Assembly: GCA_963556145.1 (NCBI GenBank)
Contig: OY744468.1
Coordinates: forward strand, 3,348,001-3,412,000
DNA length: 64,000 bases
Reading direction: 5' to 3'
Origin: Hygrocybe punicea
Taxonomy: Eukaryota > Basidiomycota > Agaricomycetes > Agaricales > Hygrophoraceae
The notes under the pieces were generated by a model, which was not told where the DNA came from, ran no database searches, and saw only the letters and a list, made by a program, of their open reading frames with translations. This document shows, piece by piece, positions 23,971-35,705 of this stretch (positions within the stretch are counted from its first letter, which is position 1; every line of letters begins with the position of its first letter). The position numbers were made by a program, and so were the translations under genes.

Positions 23971-26577
23971 ATGGGACGGGGAGCAGAAAAAAAGTGACAG
24001 TTGGCTGCGAAGGCCAAACGACAGGCCATTATCGGTATGTATTCTCCTCTGCTGTATGCGGCGCTAACTTTTTTGCTCCAGTCAATACGAAACCTGCTGC
24101 CCAGTCAAGTAGTTCTTCTGGTGCCAGTGAACTCGCAGCTGAGGTGACCATGCAGCTGGTATCGCATAGCTCTGAAGAATGTACCACTAGTGGCCAACTA
24201 GGGCTGAACACAGGTCGATCTGTGGGTGACCTGGACCTGTACCTGCAGGTATTCTAATCCCAGATATCCATACCTGGATCTGCCAGGTATTTGGCACTCT
24301 GAGACCCAGACCTGTGGGTTTTACCCACAGGTAACCCACTGCTATTGTAGTGAGACAGGGCAGGCAGTGCAATATGAAGAGAGATAGAATGATAAGTGTC
24401 AGGTGCCTCATTAAGGTGCACATGCACCCTACATTGACAGCACAGATGTAAATTCATGTGTGGCATGCTCATGCAAGGTAAAATGCAACAGAAGATATAG
24501 CCAAACTGTGTCACAGACACAGTTTGACTGGTCATTGCACCTGCAACTCAGAAGTGATCAGGGTGGATTGTTGGTTGTCCATAGATTTATTAGTCCTATG
24601 ATAAAGAATATTGAGTGATTCAGTTGAATAAAAGAGCCAAAACACCTATCAGCCAGAGGGTGGGCACACCACTACTCTGGCTGGTTTTCTTACTCCAGAA
24701 CCCATATGAATTGTTGTTGTTGCTGTGGTGGTGGTCATCATGGTTGTTGTCACTTCTATTGCTATAATATTATCAAGAAAGTACATAATACAGATCCCAG
24801 GTACCTGTGGCATTCTAAATCCTAAACCTGGATCTGCACAGGTATTGACCTGTGCTGATATCTCCCAATTTGTGACCTGACCTGTGGGTTTTCCCACGGA
24901 TCAACCTGTAGGTAACCTGCAGGTGACCCAGACCTGTGTTCAGCCTTATGGCTGACCTGTCCGCAAATCTGCAAAGGCCGTTAAGATTCTTTTGAAGGAA
25001 ATCCAATCCAATGTGGAGAGTGGAGAAAGCGGACCTGAGTGCACAGCCACAATCGAGGAAATCGACATTCAGGTAGCTGACACCCAAGAACGTACTTCCA
25101 AGAAGATCATGCCCGTCAAGTCTGCTGCAAAAGCTGTTCGAACACCTGCTGTTGCTTAAACAGTGACCCGAGCAACCACTGCTGCTGCCAAGGTCAAGCT
25201 ACCTTTACTGCCCGTGAATGATGACAGCGACAATGCATCCTCCGATTCTGATGGTATGCAAGCTTTTTTGTAACGCAATGCTTGCTCACTTCATCAACAG
25301 CATCCTTTTCATTTACCCTTGAAGTTCTCAGCATTTCAAAGCAATCTCGCAATATTGAGGTTGTATCGTCTAGCATTGCATTCTATTTTTTGCAAGAAAA
25401 GATTGCAATGTCGTTGAACATCCATCCTCAATCTTTACATGTCCAGTATCGCTTTAGTACTGACACCAAGGACACCCTGCCATGTGACCTTATAAACCAT
25501 GGCCATTTCAACACACTAATTCAGCTTCTACGCGAACGCTCTGTTCCTGGAAAGACGGCTACTGGCTGACCCTCAACTCGGAAGATGAAGCCATTTACGC
25601 TTCAGGTTTTCAACAAAGGCGACTCCCCTTTTGCTATGGAAAACAAGGTATCTTCTCATAGGTATTTTCATTCCAACTAAATTCAATGTTTCTTTTAGAC
25701 CGCATTGGCAAAATCCAAAACAGGTACCGCTTTGAAAGAGCAAGTAAAGTCTACAGCCAATATTTGCCATGAACAACGTATCACCATCCACCTCACCCTT
25801 ACAGATAAATGGACCTGCGATATCCACAGCCTCCCTCACAAGCCATCTCTGTGCTTCAAGAATCCCACAACTGGCTTATGCCATCCGATAACCGAGAATA
25901 ATTTACACCTTTGGGCTTCGTTGCATGTAAGTATTCTCTTATACGTGCTTTTCTGCTGACTAAAAATGATTCTCTAGCTCAATGATCCTGCAGCATATCC
26001 ACTCGACACGCCACCTGTTCAAGCAAATGTACTAGGCAATACTGCACGTGGGCGTCCCACAGCTAAACCCATTGGAACTGGGAATATCAGTGAACCGGCA
26101 GTTCCCTTCCCATACGGCTGTTACCCAGCTCCATTTGTGTTCCCGGCAATGTACTACTCGGCAATGGGGTACCCTCAAATGCCGCCAGGGTTTCTCCCAC
26201 CCAATCCCAGATTTGCTGTGCCTCCACCTGGTTTACTCCCACCTCAGGGACCCACCACTGCCACTTCTGCTGTGCCTTCACAACCACTGAAATATCCTGG
26301 CATTCAGGAATGGATTGAATATTGCGACCGACACTCTGACCGCTCCGGAGCAAATCTCACCACCCTGCTTCCAAAACTTCAAGCTCAAGGTTTTCGCCAT
26401 GTAAACCAACTTGCCAGTGATCGCGTCACGATTGAGAAGCTTGCAGATTGGCTTGCAGTGGGCCCAGGTACTGCCGACCTCATCATTGGATATGCGGAGG
26501 AGGATTGCTGGCTGATTGCCGCAGGCGTGTTCACCATGGAATTGGCAAGTGGGTTGGTTGCGGCGGCAGATACCTGA
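23971..26577 (+). pseudogene. Agaricomycete gene with a C-terminal SAM-like domain, split by a hAT element
   Basis: The function is unknown. It opens MGRGAEKK, then TGA (23995-23997), then QLAAKAKRQAII, a basic N-terminus. Introns: 24035-24081, 25254-25300, 25648-25698 and 25927-25977, all GT-AG and 47-51 bp, several with CTAAC/CTGAC branch sites. A hAT element (24199-24948) sits in exon 2; removing it joins TTSGQ to PVRKSAKAVK in frame. The middle carries FNTLIQLLRERSVPG and DKWTCDIHSLP. A proline-rich linker (PPPGLLPPQGP) precedes a helical C-terminal domain (WIEYCDRHSD through LIIGYAEED) that resembles a sterile-alpha-motif fold. Further stops: TAA 25157-25159 and TGA 25567-25569. Three stops make this a pseudogene although the exon structure is otherwise well preserved. 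Confidence 0.6.
24199..24948. mobile_element. Non-autonomous hAT-type element (ACCTG subterminal motif)
   Basis: Termini TAGGGCTGAACACAGGTC at the left and TAAGGCTGAACACAGGTC at the right, reverse complemented. Flanks TGGCCAAC (24191-24198) and TGGCTGAC (24949-24956) are a decayed 8-bp duplication (6/8). ACCTG/CAGGT and CCTGTGGGT motifs are iterated in both outer 130-bp regions. 750 bp, no coding capacity seen. The flanking exon reads through when it is removed. Confidence 0.75.
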
Positions 26578-26964
26578 GTCACGGTCAGTTGATCAATTGC
26601 TATATCGCATCACCTGTTTTTGTATGTAACTTTTTCTTTGGTGTCCTGGTGGTGTTTCAACACACCCTTTCAATTTTTATGTCGTGCAAAGTGCTCAACA
26701 CACTTTTGTTTTATTGTTTTATGATATGTTGAATACAAGATCATTTGTGAAAGGTACAGAATGAAATATCAATGAGGGTAACATACAAAATCTGGACACC
26801 GCAACCACACCCACCAACACCACGCCCAAAGCGTAAAAACCACACTGCACCCATTTGAGCACGGGTTCTGATGAAACTAGTCAGTCAGCTCGGAGACCAC
26901 GGTTTTCATGTACCCAAGGTTGAGATGCATCAAAACACATCTCGTTTGGTTCGCTGAAACGCGT
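26578..26964. other. 3' flank of the SAM-like pseudogene
   Basis: No gene seen. T-rich sequence near 26610-26730 may be the 3' untranslated region. Confidence 0.35.
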
Positions 26965-27131
26965 TGGAGTAGTGGGACCTGGCCAGTCACGTGATCAGGT
27001 TCCCACGGTTGACCTAGTTAGTAGCCTTCCGGATGTAGTAGTCAGTCCATCATCCTATCCCATCCTATCCATCCCGTCTTACCTCTCGAGTTTTGCGTGA
27101 GCCCCCAGAGAGGTACCTCGGTACCTCTCCA
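26965..27131. repeat. Left LTR of the TRIM-like element
   Basis: 167 bp, TGGAGTAG...CTCTCCA, matching 28774-28940 at roughly 95%. Confidence 0.85.
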
Positions 27132-28773
27132 ACATGGTGATGAGAGTGTTCTTCGACCCATGCCTCTCTTTTTTTTCTCTTGGGGTCCCACTCCTTACGA
27201 TTTTCTCACGAGACGACTCATTTTTTTTCGGCCTCACCACCGCAGCTGCGCAGCCACGAATTTTTCACTTGATTCTCAGCCTTACAGATGCTCGTGTTAC
27301 CCCCAGTGCTCTCGTTCAGCCCAGTAGGGCCCGCATCGGTCGCATTGCCACAAAAAATGCAGCCGCAACTCTTTTTGAACAGCCCCAGGCTGCATCACCT
27401 TGTTCGCGCCCCGTTGTGCACCATTCTCAGGTCCGGGACGACCTCCACTGACTTCATTCGACGTTTTATGGCCCCACCTTACCCCGCGTCACGTCAGAAG
27501 CACCGTCAATGCCCGTTTCTTGACACCCAACGGCCATCCCGCATCGTGCCACGTCATCACTTTTGACCCCCCATTTTTTCGTGTAACCAGGCCCCACCCA
27601 CGTTCACCCAAACCCCCGCACCCACGGTCGACGACCCAGTGTTCTGGTTCTGCCCAAACGAACCCCCGTCACCGTCCAAGTTAAGTGCCCGCGTCCTGCA
27701 ACGTCACCGCCATCGACCCACATTTTTTCGCGTACCCCAACCCTACATGGACCCATTCGACTCCCCGCACACTCATTCCACTGACCAGGACCCCCCCGTT
27801 CCCCTTCGTTGCACCAAACGAACCCCCGCCGTCACCTCCAGACACCCCAGCCCCGCGCCACGTCACCATCGCGCGGCTCCGTTCTGCCAACATAGCCGGC
27901 CCCAGGTCGACTCACGACACTCGCAGCCCACCCGTTCACCATCCCGGAGCACCCCACCTTCCTCCAATACCACGTGTGGACTGTGCCCACCATTCCCAGA
28001 CCCCCACCGCGTTCCGCCACGTCACCACCCCCAGGCCGGTTCCTTACACCAAACCTGGCCCCGCAAACCCTCGTTCAGCTCCCCGCGGCATCGTTCTCGA
28101 CCCTGGTGCCGCCCGGGACCTGTAGGAACCCAAATGAGTCGCCCCAGCCCCCCACACGCCCTCGTTCAGTCGCGTACCACCCCCCAGGGAACTCAACAGC
28201 GTAATGTACCCCACGCCAACCCAAACAAACCGCCGTGATCCCTTCGCATGATATGCCAACCCCCTTCGCATTGGGATACCATGCCCTTGTTAAGTACAAC
28301 CCTATGCCCTGTCAGTATTATAGCTTTTATTATAGCCTTGTCCCCCGTTCCCCCCCATACTGGATGTCAATTACAGTCTACCTACAAGCTGTCACTACAC
28401 TACGTTCATGCACCCGTTTACCCGATCTCCACCAATCAGTTATATTTTGGACCACCTGAACCTTCACACTGCAATAAGTATTTGCTAGGACAATTCGAGG
28501 GATCTTTGGCCTTGCGTTGTGAGCCCAAACCCTTGTGAGGGAGGCATTCGGAGAGTTTGAGTTTGAGAGAGGAGTTCTATAGAGTCTGGTCATCTACCAC
28601 CCCTTGCGCGAGGACAACTTCCCGCTTCACGATATAAGGCCCCAGCCTTGAGTCAAGGCATTCTGAGGGACTGGAAGTTGTGGCTTTAGAGTTTTTGGTC
28701 AGTTTCTGTTTGTTTTGTGTTCTTTTCTGTAGCAGTTGGCGACGAGGGCGTCGCCATGAGGAAAAGGGGCACT

Positions 28774-28940
28774 TGGAGTAGTGGGTCCTGGCCAGTCACG
28801 TGACCGGGCTCCCACGGTTGACCTAGTTAGTAGCCTTCCGGATGTAGTAGTCAGTCCATCATCCTATCCCATCCTATCCATCCCGTCTTACTTCTCGAGT
28901 CCTGCGTGAGCCCCCGGAGAGGTACCTTGGTACCTCTCCA
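28774..28940. repeat. Right LTR of the TRIM-like element
   Basis: 167 bp, preceded by a purine-rich tract and followed by GCGT, the second copy of the target duplication. Confidence 0.85.
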
Positions 28941-28944
28941 GCGT

Positions 28945-29677
28945 TCAAGCATACCCGTCAACCTCACATATGCTGGGCAGACGTCAATTAATGTCGCCAT
29001 CCCATCTGTGAGGTAATTCAGGGGGGATCTTGGACGCAAGGCGGGGAGCAGACTGCTGACAGAACAGGAGACAACGAGGGCAAAATTGCCTGTTCATCCT
29101 GCCTGTTTTGTGGCTTGTCCTACTCCCCTGCCGTTGTAACTGTCATCGCCGTCTGTCGCCATCTGTCGTCTCATCATGAAATGCATCAGTGAAACACGTC
29201 AGTGATTGACATCAGGTAGTAAAGAATTGGGGCATACCTTTGGCCAGGGCATGGTTTCACCTGCCCTGGCCTCCTGTACCCTCCGCTATTCCTTTTTCTT
29301 TGTTGCCTGCACACCCTGTTTTGTGGCTTGTCCCACTCCCCTGCCATTGTGGCTGTCGTCGCTGTCTCTTGTCATTTGCCGTCTCATTGTGAAACACGTC
29401 AGTAATTGACATAGGGAAGTAGGACACTGGCATTGAGGCGTACCTTCGGCTGAAACCATGCCCTGGCCTCCTGTATCAGCTTGGGTCTATGCTAACAGAC
29501 TTTGCCATCGCCACTGTTGTTGCTGCCATCCACTTTCTGCTGTGGCTGTGTGAGACGTGTCGATTCATGAGATGCGGTGACATTTGCTAAATTTCCCTTA
29601 TTACATATCAGTAAAAACTAGTCAAAACATACCTTGTACTATACCTATTAGAAACTGTCATTGTGCTTTGTAAAATC
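28945..29677. other. Non-coding stretch with a 212-bp-offset tandem duplication
   Basis: Two diverged copies begin CCTGTTTTGTGGCTTGTCC at about 29102 and 29314 and run about 170 bp each, through GTGAAACACGTCAGT. No coding frame is conserved. Confidence 0.55.
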
Positions 29678-30267
29678 CGTCCCCGATGGTGGTGAGACAT
29701 GGGACATGGCAGTAGAGATGAGGATGGGGGGAGTGGGAGAGAGAGGGGCCGGCATGCATATTGTGATGGCGGAACTTGCTGTGCTGTCTCTCACGGCCTC
29801 GGGATTGCAGGTATGACTGCAGGTGGTCATGGAGGGAGGTTGTGAGATCGGCGGGGGGTCCATACAGCTGCTGTTTCAGGTGGTAGGCGTTGTCCAAGAT
29901 CAAAGTGATGGCCAGAAGGCTGCAGGTCGAGAATGGCAGTCTGGGTCCATATACTGGGTTGAAAATGAATTGTACACTGATATAGTGTGATATGAAATGT
30001 AAACTTACCAATCGCTGGTCGCTGGGTTGCTCCTGGCGGCTGCAAGAGGTGTTGCACGAGGAGGAGGGGTGCAAAAAAATGAAAATGTGAAAAGGCGGAA
30101 TTGGAGTCTGAAAAGTAGCTTGCACCGAGCGTACAGGTGTAGGATCTCATAGTTCAAATGGCTAGTTGATACGTTTAGAATTGAGGGAGATATAGCAATT
30201 GCATTCTAGCACACAGTTTTTGATGGATTTTCGTGTGACCGCAAAGTCACGTGACAAAGACAATAAT
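29678..30267 (-). repeat. 590-bp dispersed repeat, copy 2
   Basis: Reverse-complement counterpart of 21480-22070. The copies diverge sharply at both ends. They lie 7.6 kb apart in inverted orientation and bracket several unrelated elements, so they may be the arms of a composite unit or simply two insertions. Confidence 0.7.
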
Positions 30268-30744
30268 GCAAATTCCAAGAATTGAGAGTCCAAAATCTGG
30301 GAATTTGGAGTCCGAATTCTGGAAATTGGAAATCCATATTCCCATAATTGCAAATCAAATTCTGAGCCACTCGAACACTCAGTAATTCAATGGATTTATT
30401 TGGAATTCACAGGAATTTGGATGGAATGGTCTTTTGAGGTAACTGGAGTTGTCATGAATAGTACTGAGGCACTTGAACACTGAGGAACTGTGCAGAATTG
30501 TTGGGAATTGGTTGGAATTTGCATGAAATTGTCTTTTGAGCTCACATGACTCAGTATGAATACTCCTAAGCCACTTGCGGACCAAGAAATTGCACAGAAT
30601 TGCTTGGAATGTGACTATGACTCCTGTGATCAGCTCAAAATTTAGCTTATATGGTATAAAATTGCCTTATATGGTTAGACTGGTCACATGTGACTGTGAC
30701 CATTGCGATCATCAAAAAATTTGGTATATAATATACCATTTGCA
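30268..30744. other. AT-rich stretch ending in a Helitron-derived fragment
   Basis: Loose repeats of GGAATTTG type fill 30270-30560. From about 30600 to 30735 the sequence matches the internal repeat region of the short Helitron copies (compare 40580-40690), including GGTCACATGTGACTGTGACC. It ends in a palindromic GGTATATTATATACC read on the reverse strand, where the integrase fragment resumes. Confidence 0.55.
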
Positions 30745-32103
30745 TGCTTATTGTAGGGTGATATGCGAACTTGAGGAATTCCTAGTCTTCTAAGCAGAGA
30801 CTCAAATGCTCCTTTTGCTTCTCCTCCATTATCAGTAACTACATGTTCAATGGCACCATAGTGACAATAGATCTGTTTCCAGAAAAAATTTGCTAAGTTG
30901 TGTGAATTATTTGATCTTGGAGCTTTTATTTCAGTCACTCCTGATAAATCATCACATGCTGCTACAATGAAATGGTAGCCTTCCAAAGGTGGCATAAACA
31001 TCACATCAATGTACACCTTTTGAAAAATTGCTGTAGGGGTAGAAATTGTAGGGGAAATTTTGATTTTCTTCAAGCTTCTAATTTGACACTGATGACATGA
31101 TGAAATGTGGTAATGGACATCTGCTCTGAGATGAGGCCAAAAAAATTGAAGTTTGACTAAGTCAAACACAGCTTGTTCTCCTTTATGACCTAGGTTTTCA
31201 TGAGCTTGAGTGAGAATAGCAATTCTCTTCTTTGCATTCATAATTACTAGTGAAGGCATTTTCTGGCCATTTCTCCTAAATAGTTTATTATCTTTTAAAT
31301 AAAATTGTCCAGTTTTCTCCAGAAATCTTCTTCTTGCCTGCAAGGTATCAGTTGAAGGCATTTCCAATGTGTATAAAAAATGTTTTACTTGAATAAGTAT
31401 CTTGTCCTGTTGCAATTTAATTTCATTATTTGAAGGGAGTGTGGTAGCCTTGTATGGCAATTTGGTATGGACAGTGAAGCTAAATTTTCTTATTTCATGT
31501 GGATCAGGGATATGGACAAGCAAGGCAATATCATCCAGCCATGAATCGTCATGCTCTTCAATTTCTTTATTATCTGCAGGCTCTCTGCAAGAAAGTGCAT
31601 CCCCTACACTGGGTTGCAGGAACATGAATAAGCTTGATGTCAAATAACAAAATTCCTTGAATCCATCTGTTTATGGCAGCATTGGGCCATAAATCTGGTT
31701 CATTGAGCATGCCTTTTATAAACTTGGCATCTACATCTATATGAAGATTCTTTATTCCTATTAAATACAGTCTCCAGGGGCATAATGTGTGGTATAGTCC
31801 ATATAACTCCAGTTTTGGCTGTGAATATCTGGATTCTCATTCACTCATTGGTATTGAACCATATCTAGCAGGGCAACAATTTCTGTCTTCTTCCTGTGAC
31901 AAAATAAAACCTGCAGCAATATGGCTACTGTCTACTAATAAATATGTGGGTCTATCTGATGTGTAATCAATAGGGTGGAGTGCAGGTGCTGAAGAAACCT
32001 TTTCTTTCAATGCCTGGAAAGCTGCTTGTCTTCTTTCATCCCATATAAACTCTGCTCCTTTATGGAATAACTCTGCTAGTCTCCTCTGGAAATCACCTCC
32101 CAG
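30745..32103 (-). pseudogene. Ty3/gypsy retrotransposon pol fragment: RNase H and integrase
   Basis: On the reverse strand, from high to low coordinates: end of the reverse transcriptase region (WDERRQAAFQALKEKV), then an RNase H-like domain (LLVDSSHIAAG, SRYSQPKLELYGLY), then a spacer with DAKFIKGMLNEPD. After a frameshift near 31635 comes an integrase with an H2C2 zinc finger (HENLGHKG ... CHQCQ) and core residues in YIDVMFMPP and VVTDNGGE. A TGA at 31837-31839 replaces the Arg of the conserved ERESRYSQPK. The integrase is cut off after SPYNKHANG, where Helitron-related sequence begins, so the third catalytic residue and the C-terminus are missing. No LTR is visible on either side. Confidence 0.8.
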
Positions 32104-33603
32104 TTAAGTTGATTGTTGGCATCAGCAAAACCTGGTTTGGGCCATAGCATTTGCCCAAATTCCATAGTCGGCATAACAAATTCATAGCAGCCATAGCAAA
32201 CCCTTCATTATGTAGCACTTGATAGCACTATGCAGCTCTGTGTGCCCACTACATATTCCTCTAAAAATCAAGCTGATACTATGCAGGTCCCCAAAAACCT
32301 AGGCTAAATACTTCTCACATTTGAGTTCACGAAATTCTCTAAGTCCTATCTTTGTTCATGTTTGGCACGGTTCCGTTTTATTTCGCGACGTTGCCCACCG
32401 CCACTTTACCTTTCCCCCCATTTCAGACTACCCATGACCATGTGGAGGCTCCCAAACGGTGAGTGAACACAGATGGCAGCAATGGCGTGAGTTGCATCGG
32501 GCATGGGTGGGTTCACCCATGCCCTTCTGTGAGTTTTTGCAGATTATTATCACATCCTGGTGCCCCCGCTGCAGCTCTTGCTCACATAGGCCAACACCAA
32601 CAGGATGGCCACGGCAACAACAGCGAATAACAGCACCAGTGACGCCCCCAAGCACTGGACACAGCGGGGATGTGCAGCGGAGGGTTGTGCACCCACCCCC
32701 GCTGCGTTGGTGATTCCTTGAAATATTTCATTGTTTTTTTTACTAACAATGTTCTAGCTATGCCCACAAGGCCAACGAGGACAATGACGCCACAATGGGG
32801 ATGACGAGAATGAGGCAGACAATGATGACTGCATAGGACCCCCATGCCAAATGAATGCACCAATGGTCCAGCGCTTAGCAAACCCACAGACGTGCAAAGT
32901 GTCCCTGGTGGTCAGACATTCATCAACGCCATAGGTTTTTGCCTGCCCAAAACCACAGATGCGGCCGGAACAGCTGGGCGACACATAAGGATTTGCCTTC
33001 TATCATCCCGCCACGCATTTTGCATATGTCTGGGACACAAAATGACACAGCCCAAACATGTTGAGGGTAGCAGGGTCAGCCAGATCCTCACAGACACATG
33101 CCGCCATGACATTTGATGTGCATGCTGCCTCTGTGAGGCCAAAGGAATGGTGTGTCTCTGACTTCAAACCTGTCAATGCTGATCATGTCAATGAGTTGCC
33201 ATCCCTGAGCATTGGTGTCACCACAGCATGCCTGTTGGATGTCGAGCTGGAGAAGGATTGTTGGCAAGGGATCGTGCAGGACTGGCATGGGGCTGGATTT
33301 GCTGATACCCTGGGTATAGCTTGGGGTCGAAGGTGCCGAGAAGTGTGAATGGGTCATGATTGGATTAGGTGGAAGGTTGTTACTGTTTCGGCAATCAATG
33401 CGATGCTATAGTATCTGTTGTTGCTATACAAATCTATTACCATTTTGAGTTTCCAACTTTGCTGAATGTGAGAAAGTACCAATGAACCAGCAGTGGTATG
33501 GCAGAGATTCCGGTACATTCTGGGCCATCTGTAAAGTACTATATAGAGGCCAGCCAAACTATGTAGTAATTTATAGGAGTGTACAAAGCTAGGTAGTGCT
33601 GTA
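32104..33603. other. Stretch without a recognised gene
   Basis: Open frames up to about 100 codons occur (for example around 33058-33348), but none resembles a known family. Some segments, such as GTGCACCCACCCCCGCTGC near 32691, recur at 57836 in a hAT-type element, so part of this region is probably element-derived. Confidence 0.4.
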
Positions 33604-34121
33604 CTGTACCAATTCAGTCAATTCGCCTGTCACGCGTCATGCGAGGTCTTGATGCGGCGAAATGTCACACTTGTCACGCATCACCACAGCAATTGGTGAA
33701 TTGATCAAAACAATTCCATTTTAAGTAGTTATGTCTAAATATAGTAACTTCTCTTTTGCACACCACCTTGTATTCTTTGCTACTCATTGTGCTCATTGTA
33801 GGTGAGGAGACAATAGGTAGCCTGTGTGTAGCTAGAAATTAAGGGGAAAAAACTTACCTTGGCAGCAGAAGTAGATGCATAGTGCACTGCCTCCTGTAAA
33901 ACACAATTGACATAAGTAAAATAATGCATGAACAATAACTTGCATTCCCGTCAGCCTTGCTGTAGGATGACAGGTGAGTATTGCAACTGCCAGTGGTGAA
34001 ACTCCTTGAGAGTGGTGAAATTTGCTTCATGTCACACATCACCGCTACATCTGGTGATTTGGCCAATTCACTGGCAGTGTCACGCATCACATCGACCGGT
34101 GAATTGACCGAATTGGTACAG
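33604..34121. mobile_element. MITE with TA target duplication upstream of the GTPase gene
   Basis: Ends begin CTGTACCAATTC and continue with GTCAATTC in inverted orientation. TA flanks the element at 33602-33603 and 34122-34123. Sub-repeats of GTCACGCATCAC occur in both halves. No coding capacity. The TA target suggests Tc1/mariner-type mobilisation. Confidence 0.6.
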
Positions 34122-34123
34122 TA

Positions 34124-34650
34124 AATTATAAGACCTCACTATGGCTGCTATGGGTGCTATGACATCTATGGAATTGCTATATATGGCTTGGTAGCAGAAC
34201 CGGGTTTTGCTGATGTGCTGGAGCCCACTGCAGAAGCGATCCATAACACCATGTGAACATCTCAACAAAATCGCTTACACAAGCTAGGCTAGAGTTGGTC
34301 ACTAAGAGCTCATTATAGTAATACAAAAATGTATTGAGAGCTTGGAAGATTCAGATTTAATTATTTAGGCCTAGAATAGAGCTGCAATAGCATATTTCTT
34401 GTTGCTCACCCACAATGGCACAGCACTGACTGAGCCTTGTAAGCGCCTCAAAAAAAACAAAAAGAAAAATTGGTGTGGCCATTACTTTCGGAACTCGCTG
34501 TAAACCCTGGCATGTTATTTCGGGCGAAATCATTAAATAATTTTGTTGTTGCCTTCAGTATTCATACATTTTGGATCAAATTTGACAAAATTTGTCCGCA
34601 TCCCCGCCTATTATCAGGGATCCTTTACACCGTTCTTTCGCGAAGCCTGC
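34124..34650. promoter_or_regulatory. Upstream region of the Ras-like gene
   Basis: About 530 bp between the MITE and the start codon. I see no distinctive element beyond AT-rich stretches; the promoter is presumably here. Confidence 0.35.
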
Positions 34651-35705
34651 ATGCGTAAATTCAACGTGGTGGTCCTTGGTGGTGGGTGTGGCTGCGATTT
34701 GCATCAATATAAACACTCAACCATTCATAGCTGGTGGGGTTGGAAAATCAGCACTCACGGTGAGATGGGTGAGAGACGTGTTTCTCGAAACATATGACCC
34801 TACTATCGAAGGTGAATATCAAGCCTTTGCATATTTAATCGACATTGTGCTGGGGACATCCGTTCACAACAACAATTGCACAGAGGAGTATCGCCGTACT
34901 ATAGAGGTTGACGGTATTCTATCTTCAGTGCGTTTGAATTTGGACCCTTGGATACTGTGATTTCGGTTTGTCCGCTCGCTGTTAAGACCCATGTTCATGT
35001 TCGATCACTTGGGATGCCACATAGTTGGTCTTATTTCACCTTTTCCGAATGACTTGGACATCACTATTGTACCCTGTCTTGTCTCTCAATGTTGTCTTCC
35101 ACAGCTCGAAGTCTTGGATACTGCAGGGGCGGAGCAATTCACGTCTCTTAATGAAGTCTATATCAAGGTTCGAATCTCTCCGCGATCCTTCATGTTAATT
35201 GCACAAACCAATGACCCTTCTTTCTGCAGTCTGGTCGCGGGTTTCTCCTTGTCTTCAGGTGGGTTTGTAGCACTCATTCTGAACAGACTGTCTCAGATTC
35301 AAAGTTCAACAAATTCTGCTCTTTGAATAGTTTGACACAAGAAGCGAGCCTAAGGGAAGTGGACAATCTCAGGCAACAAATATATCGGGTCAAAGGCGGA
35401 GACACCGTATGTTCTATGACGATCATGGATTTCATATTTTCATCACAAGTGCTCGTCTCAAGGCAGTCCCAATTGTGGTCGTTGGGACGAAGCTTGACCT
35501 TGTCAACGAACGAGAAGTTCAGCGGGATGCCATTCAGAAGTTAGCCAGCCAGTGGCGTCTTCCATTCTACGAGACGTCTGCAAAGAGGAATTGGTATATT
35601 TCGGAGGTTTTTGAAGACCTAGTGCGACAAATGAGAGTACGTTATCCATCGGATCCCACAACGAAAAAGAAACACTTGCACAAGAGGCCGTGCATCGTCA
35701 TGTAG
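34651..35705 (+). CDS. RSR1: Rsr1/Rap1-type Ras-family small GTPase, seven exons
   Basis: Membrane-anchored GTP switch; in fungi the Rsr1/Krev branch directs polarity and bud or hyphal tip positioning. Exons: 34651-34681, 34731-34811, 34884-34927, 35105-35167, 35230-35258, 35331-35406 and 35463-35705. Together they give 567 nt, or 188 residues plus stop, the usual length. The P-loop is GAGGVGKS (residues 10-17); the effector region [19 protein letters not shown], the GTKLD base-recognition motif and ETSAK follow in order. The protein ends in a lysine-rich tail and CIVM, a CaaX box for prenylation. Exon 3 uses the donor at 34928, which gives DGILSSLEV; ILSS is unusual at this point, so that boundary is the least certain. 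[18 protein letters not shown] and the NEVYIKSGRGF block favour Rsr1/Rap1 over Ras1. It is intact, unlike most of the window. Confidence 0.88.

Larger units (their letters stand above)
26965..28940. mobile_element. Short LTR element without recognisable genes (TRIM/LARD-like)
   Basis: Two direct repeats of exactly 167 bp (26965-27131 and 28774-28940) begin TGGAGTAGTGG and end CCTCTCCA, so each has TG...CA ends with a 5-bp inverted TGGAG/CTCCA. GCGT flanks the whole (26961-26964 and 28941-28944), a 4-bp target duplication. A purine tract, GAGGAAAAGGGGCAC, precedes the second LTR, as expected for second-strand priming. The LTRs differ at about nine sites, mostly transitions. The 1.6-kb interior is C-rich on the plus strand, giving long open frames in several phases, but no gag or pol motif is visible. 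It presumably depended on enzymes from another element. Confidence 0.8.

Noticed and set aside
27097..28300. Several long proline-rich open frames
   Set aside because: They lie in the C-rich interior of the LTR element, overlap each other in different frames, and contain no gag, protease or polymerase motif.
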